This document shows, piece after piece, positions 60,025-64,000 of a DNA stretch of 64,000 nt (positions are counted from its first letter, which is position 1; the number at the start of each line of letters is the position of its first letter). Position numbers and translations under genes: made by a program. The stretch is from Culex pipiens pallens (taxonomy: Eukaryota > Arthropoda > Insecta > Diptera > Culicidae): NCBI RefSeq assembly GCF_016801865.2, contig NC_068937.1, positions 121,555,225 to 121,619,224 on the forward strand, read 5' to 3'. The notes under the pieces were generated by a model, which was not told the DNA's origin, searched no databases, and saw only the letters and a list, made by a program, of their open reading frames with translations.

Positions 60025-60697
60025 TAATCGTTACCAAAAGGAATCAGCATGTGTAGGGCACTATTCTAAACAACTTGTAGAAGGAATTTTGTCAAATATT
60101 GATAGGGGCGCCAAATTTATTTCTTTGAACGAAAAATCATGGCAATTGTTGAAGTCTTAACGTTAAGGCAAATCATAAATTTCTTCAAAAAGAGAGCTTA
60201 AATCTTAATAAAGGCATCTGGTTTGGTTTTTCGTTGACTTCTCAAGTTTGTAGATAGGCGATTTTATGATTTGATTATGAGAAAAACTAGTCACGAAATT
60301 GTTTTTTTTTTCTTATGTTTAATTTTTTTTATAAATGTTAATTTCATAACAAAATCCAAAATGTTGCAGCAGAAGTTGCCATCTCTACAAAAAAAAACTT
60401 CTTTTAATCAGTGATCATCTTTATCGCGAGCACAAAGTGCATAAAGGATTTTGTAACCATCCCTACAATTCCATTCCACAGAAAATTGTTTCACAGAATG
60501 AACCAAACATAATAACCCAATTACAAATTTCGAACACAAAATGTTGAAAAACTATTTTTTTATAAGAATTAGTAAAACAAACAAGATTTTCCAATAAACC
60601 TAACAAAAATACATTATAAACAACTCGTTTGCCCTAAGATTTTTTTGAAATTTGCTAAAGGAACAATTCCATTTAGCATCATAAGTTTGTCCATATA
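60025..60697. other. Spacer between MITE and Penelope-like element
   Basis: AT-rich, no gene. Its last bases, GTTTGTCCATATA at 60685-60697, are the left copy of the Penelope target duplication. Confidence 0.5.
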
Positions 60698-60829
60698 TTG
60701 TGGTTTGGTTGAGCGTTTTAGCAGAATGCATTACTGTGAATACAAAGAGACGAGTTGTTCCTTTTAATTCCGCTATATATTTTTAATATCTTGACAGATA
60801 CGTATTTCGTCTACTACTTGCAGACTTCA

Positions 60830-62842
60830 TCAGTGTTCTGTTCTCGACTGAAGGTTCATCGCTGGTGTATCCGTATTTGTAGTTACTGTAGGTACTACCT
60901 CCTCGTTCTTCTTTTGTGCCTGTATAGGTAACAGCTTAAACAGCCACGTTGAGCCGTTACCTGAATCCTTGTTGAGTAAACGTTTGTTGCCTGCCTTGAA
61001 GATTTCCAAACTTTCGGCGACAGCCAGCTTCGATGGGTTTGTGATGTGTCTTAAGATGACCGCGTCGCTAGTTGTGATGTTATGTTTTTCCTCGATGATG
61101 TGTTCGGTTACTGCTGACTTGAAATGGGGGACAAATCCTTTCCGTATTTCCTCCTTGGCAATTCTGACATATGTGTTTATATGCTCATCCAACCTGGTTT
61201 GCAGCAATCTCTTAGTTTGTCCAATGTAGCTCATATCACAGTGGCCGCAGGATACCTCGTAGATGCCGGGTTTGCCTAAAGTCGGTATGGGGTCTTTCGT
61301 TGAACCTAAGATGGATTCCAACTGGCTGTTTCTACTGCTGAACACTAAATCGATGCCAAATTTAGCCAGTTTTTGTCGTAATGGGCGTGTTATCCTGTAG
61401 TCGAATTCTACTGCTGCTCTTCGTAGTGGCTCTACTGATGGCGTAAGGGTTGTGAGTGAGGTTCTGTGGAGTTTTCTTTCCTTCTTATCGATGATTGCTT
61501 GGATAGTTGTTCTGCTGTAACCGTTGATTTCCGCTGTTTCAAATATGTACTCCAATTCTTTCTGTTTTCCTGCTTCGCTGAGGGGTAAAGTTGTCATCCT
61601 ATGTATGAAATAATGATATGCTGCCATCTTATGTTGGAATGAATGGTTTGACGTGGCTGGGATTGTTCTTCTGGTGTTTGTTGGCTTCCTGTAGATCTCG
61701 AAAGAAAACGAAGATGGGCAACCTGGTTCTCTTAAGATCAGGATGTCTAAGAAAGGTAACTTTCCTTCGACTTCCATTTCGTAAGTGAACTTGATGCTCC
61801 TGCGTGCACTGTTTATGGTGTCCAGTACCGTTGTTAGTGAATCCTTTTTGATGATGCAGAAGACGTCATCTACGTATCTCCACCAACGTTCTGGTAGTAG
61901 GTTTTTGGTTTGTAGTTCGTGTTCCAAAGCTGCCATATAAACATCGCTCAGGAACGGTGACAGTGGGTTACCCATCGATGCTCCCATCTTCTGTTGATAG
62001 ATGCAATCCCTGAACTGGAAGTAGCTCTGTTCCATGCATAATTTGACGAATGTTATATACTGGATCGTTTTTTGTCTCCATGGTTCTCCCTCGTATTGTG
62101 ATTGCAGCCAATCCCGTAAAATTCCTATTGCGTTGTTTACTGGTATGCTTGGGAACAATGCTGTTACGTCGAAGGAAACCATTATTTCATCCTCAGCTAT
62201 CGGTCCCGACTCTAAGAGCTCCTTTGTGAACACCTGCGAACTGATGATCGAACGGCTCGGGAAGGGTTTCGGCATACTCTTGAATTCCTCGACAAGCCAC
62301 TTTGCGATCCGACTGGTTGGGGCATCCACTGCTGAAATGATTTCTCGCATCTCGTTGCCTGGTTTATGCACTTTAGGTAGTGCTTTAATCCTTGGTAGAG
62401 TTGGGTTCGGTACTCTCAACGATTTTGCAGTTTTCCCAACCGATTTCAAAAAGCCTGCACATTCTTTGATGGTGTTCTCTACTTTGTTGACCATATCTTT
62501 TAGCTGGTATCCTCGTTGTAGTGAATATTTTTCCCTGTTTCCGAGTTTCTCAAGAAGTTCCTTGTCGTATTCGTCCCGGTCCATGATTACTACCCGGTTT
62601 CCCTTGTCCGCTTTTAGGTAGTACACGGGTTTCTCCTTGAGTTCCTTCACTACTCGTACTTCGGCGTTGTCCTGGTGTTTTGTTGTTGCTTCTCGTATTA
62701 ATTTGGATACCGTCATCCTGACGCTGTTGATTTGTGCTGGAAGGAGCGGTGGAGGTTTTGTCTGTTTTTCGTCGATGCTTTTAGCATTGATAACAGTTTC
62801 GATGTCGATAACAATGTTTTCCAGGTTTGGTTTTGATGATAT
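60830..62842 (-). CDS. Penelope-like reverse transcriptase with GIY-YIG endonuclease
   Basis: The open frame covers about 670 residues. Residues near 77-90 read YYLKADKGNRVVIMDR, a Penelope hallmark. ALPKVHKP (155-162), SFDVTALFPSIP with catalytic Asp226, MGASMGNPLSP (287-297) and RYVDDVF with the catalytic Asp pair (326-327) make up the reverse transcriptase. After a linker, GIYEVSCGHCDMSYIGQTKR (527-546) is a GIY-YIG nuclease core, and the frame ends SRTEH at 60830. No stop or frameshift is seen. The apparent start ATG lies at the inversion junction and was probably created by it, so the N-terminus is truncated. It looks potentially functional in catalysis, but the missing 5' end makes autonomous activity unlikely. 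Confidence 0.9.
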   Translation of the reverse strand: MSSKPNLENIVIDIETVINAKSIDEKQTKPPPLLPAQINSVRMTVSKLIREATTKHQDNAEVRVVKELKEKPVYYLKADKGNRVVIMDRDEYDKELLEKLGNREKYSLQRGYQLKDMVNKVENTIKECAGFLKSVGKTAKSLRVPNPTLPRIKALPKVHKPGNEMREIISAVDAPTSRIAKWLVEEFKSMPKPFPSRSIISSQVFTKELLESGPIAEDEIMVSFDVTALFPSIPVNNAIGILRDWLQSQYEGEPWRQKTIQYITFVKLCMEQSYFQFRDCIYQQKMGASMGNPLSPFLSDVYMAALEHELQTKNLLPERWWRYVDDVFCIIKKDSLTTVLDTINSARRSIKFTYEMEVEGKLPFLDILILREPGCPSSFSFEIYRKPTNTRRTIPATSNHSFQHKMAAYHYFIHRMTTLPLSEAGKQKELEYIFETAEINGYSRTTIQAIIDKKERKLHRTSLTTLTPSVEPLRRAAVEFDYRITRPLRQKLAKFGIDLVFSSRNSQLESILGSTKDPIPTLGKPGIYEVSCGHCDMSYIGQTKRLLQTRLDEHINTYVRIAKEEIRKGFVPHFKSAVTEHIIEEKHNITTSDAVILRHITNPSKLAVAESLEIFKAGNKRLLNKDSGNGSTWLFKLLPIQAQKKNEEVVPTVTTNTDTPAMNLQSRTEH

Positions 62843-63539
62843 CAACGGTTACAGCAGAACAACTATCCAAGCAATCATCGATAAGAAGGAAAGAAAACTC
62901 CACAGAACCTCACTCACAACCCTTACGCCATCAGTAGAGCCACTACGAAGAGCAGCAGTAGAATTCGACTACAGGATAACACGCCCATTACGACAAAAAC
63001 TGGCTAAATTTGGCATCGATTTAGTGTTCAGCAGTAGAAACAGCCAGTTGGAATCCATCTTAGGTTCAACGAAAGACCCCATACCGACTTTAGGCAAACC
63101 CGGCATCTACGAGGTATCCTGCGGCCACTGTGATATGAGCTACATTGGACAAACTAAGAGATTGCTGCAAACCAGGTTGGATGAGCATATAAACACATAT
63201 GTCAGAATTGCCAAGGAGGAAATACGGAAAGGATTTGTCCCCCATTTCAAGTCAGCAGTAACCGAACACATCATCGAGGAAAAACATAACATCACAACTA
63301 GCGACGCGGTCATCTTAAGACACATCACAAACCCATCGAAGCTGGCTGTCGCCGAAAGTTTGGAAATCTTCAAGGCAGGCAACAAACGTTTACTCAACAA
63401 GGATTCAGGTAACGGCTCAACGTGGCTGTTTAAGCTGTTACCTATACAGGCACAAAAGAAGAACGAGGAGGTAGTACCTACAGTAACTACAAATACGGAT
63501 ACACCAGCGATGAACCTTCAGTCGAGAACAGAACACTGA
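62838..63539 (+). pseudogene. 5'-truncated inverted Penelope copy (C-terminal linker and GIY-YIG)
   Basis: From INGYSRTTIQ to SRTEH the predicted protein is identical, residue for residue as far as I can compare, to the last ~235 residues of the minus-strand copy. It lacks the reverse transcriptase. An upstream ATG at 62637 belongs to antisense sequence of the other copy and is not a real start. Confidence 0.8.
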
Positions 63540-63647
63540 TGAAGTCTGCAAGTAGTAGACGAAATACGTATCTGTCAAGATATTACAAATATATAGCGGA
63601 ATTAAAAGGAACAACTCGTCTCTTTGTATTCACAGTTTGTCCATATA

Positions 63648-64000
63648 ATTTTCATACAAATTGGGCAGCTGTCCATACAAAAATTATATATGAAAATTAA
63701 AAAATCTATGTCTTTTGAAAGAATTTTTTGAACAAATTGGTTGTCTTCGGCAAAGTTGTAGTGGCAAATGGGCAGTATTCATGATTGCTGAGAGTCGCAG
63801 GACTCTCGCCCTTTGCTATTAGTAAGTATCCAGCAAAGCAAAGGGTATAGCATGCATTTGATACTGTCAACTCCCATTCGGCTGTGTTCTCGTCGCTGTC
63901 ATGTTGTAAACTGGAGCCGAGGGAGGTCCTGTTGTGAATTCTAGTTGGAGGTGGTCCGAAGATCATTGAAGAAGGTAGAATTCGCCATCACCCAAGACAC
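63648..64000. other. Window end, unidentified repeat-like DNA
   Basis: TTGGTTGTCTTCGGCAAAG at 63739-63757 belongs to the foldback repeat of 54-55.8 kb. The following stretch to 64000 is relatively GC-rich and could begin another element or gene, but I cannot assign it. Confidence 0.35.

Larger units (their letters stand above)
60698..63634 (-). mobile_element. Penelope-like retroelement, two copies in inverted orientation
   Basis: GTTTGTCCATATA flanks the insertion at 60685-60697 and 63635-63647. The left copy is read on the minus strand (about 60698-62840). It meets, at about 62838-62843, a shorter plus-strand copy of its own 3' part that ends at 63634. The arms are almost identical: TATATATTTTTAAT versus TATATATTTGTAAT (read in the same sense) is the only difference noticed in the stretch beyond the reading frames. 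Penelope-like elements are known to insert as complex inverted or tandem partial copies. Confidence 0.85.

Noticed and set aside
62637..63539. 300-codon frame as a separate gene
   Set aside because: Its first part is antisense of the minus-strand Penelope reverse transcriptase and the rest is the truncated inverted copy; the ATG is accidental.

Overview
The window looks like nuclear DNA of a culicine mosquito, most likely Culex or a close relative (inferred, no database search). The reasons are insect-type troponin T with a pure-glutamate tail, short canonical introns (59 bp in EXOSC9), and AT-rich intergenic DNA packed with TIR elements, MITEs, a tRNA-derived SINE and a Penelope-like element. 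I resolved six protein-coding genes to exon level. Five are complete in coding sequence and one is cut by the window edge.

Layout. 1-559 (+): last two coding exons of orb/CPEB1. 560-12300: orb 3' UTR, then repeats. 12306-16541 (-): five-exon PEX11-gamma peroxisomal protein. 17589-22274: a 4.7 kb non-autonomous hAT-like element carrying a second hAT-like MITE and a poly(A) retroposon. 24083-32264 (-): troponin T (upheld), with a mutually exclusive exon pair, a possible 3-nt microexon and three glutamate-only tail exons. 32.3-43.5 kb: gene-free and repeat-rich. 43554-44923 (+): exosome subunit EXOSC9/Rrp45. 46-47.8 kb: a nested MITE. 48660-56253 (+): N-acetylglucosamine-6-phosphate deacetylase (AMDHD2), with introns full of foldback repeats and a SINE. 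56730-57924 (-): the five-LIM protein PINCH (steamer duck), tail to tail with AMDHD2. 58.5-60 kb: a TA-flanked MITE with 23-bp tandem repeats. 60698-63634: a recent Penelope-like insertion made of two inverted copies.

The genes do unrelated jobs (translational control, peroxisome division, muscle regulation, RNA decay, amino-sugar catabolism, integrin adhesion), so this is an ordinary animal gene neighbourhood and not a functional cluster. PINCH and troponin T both serve muscle, but nothing here shows shared regulation.

The strongest second-look items are the inverted Penelope pair with identical predicted protein over about 240 residues, the troponin T alternative exons, and several mobile elements whose exact ends can be read from target-site duplications. 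I saw no convincing evidence of a wholly new biological system.
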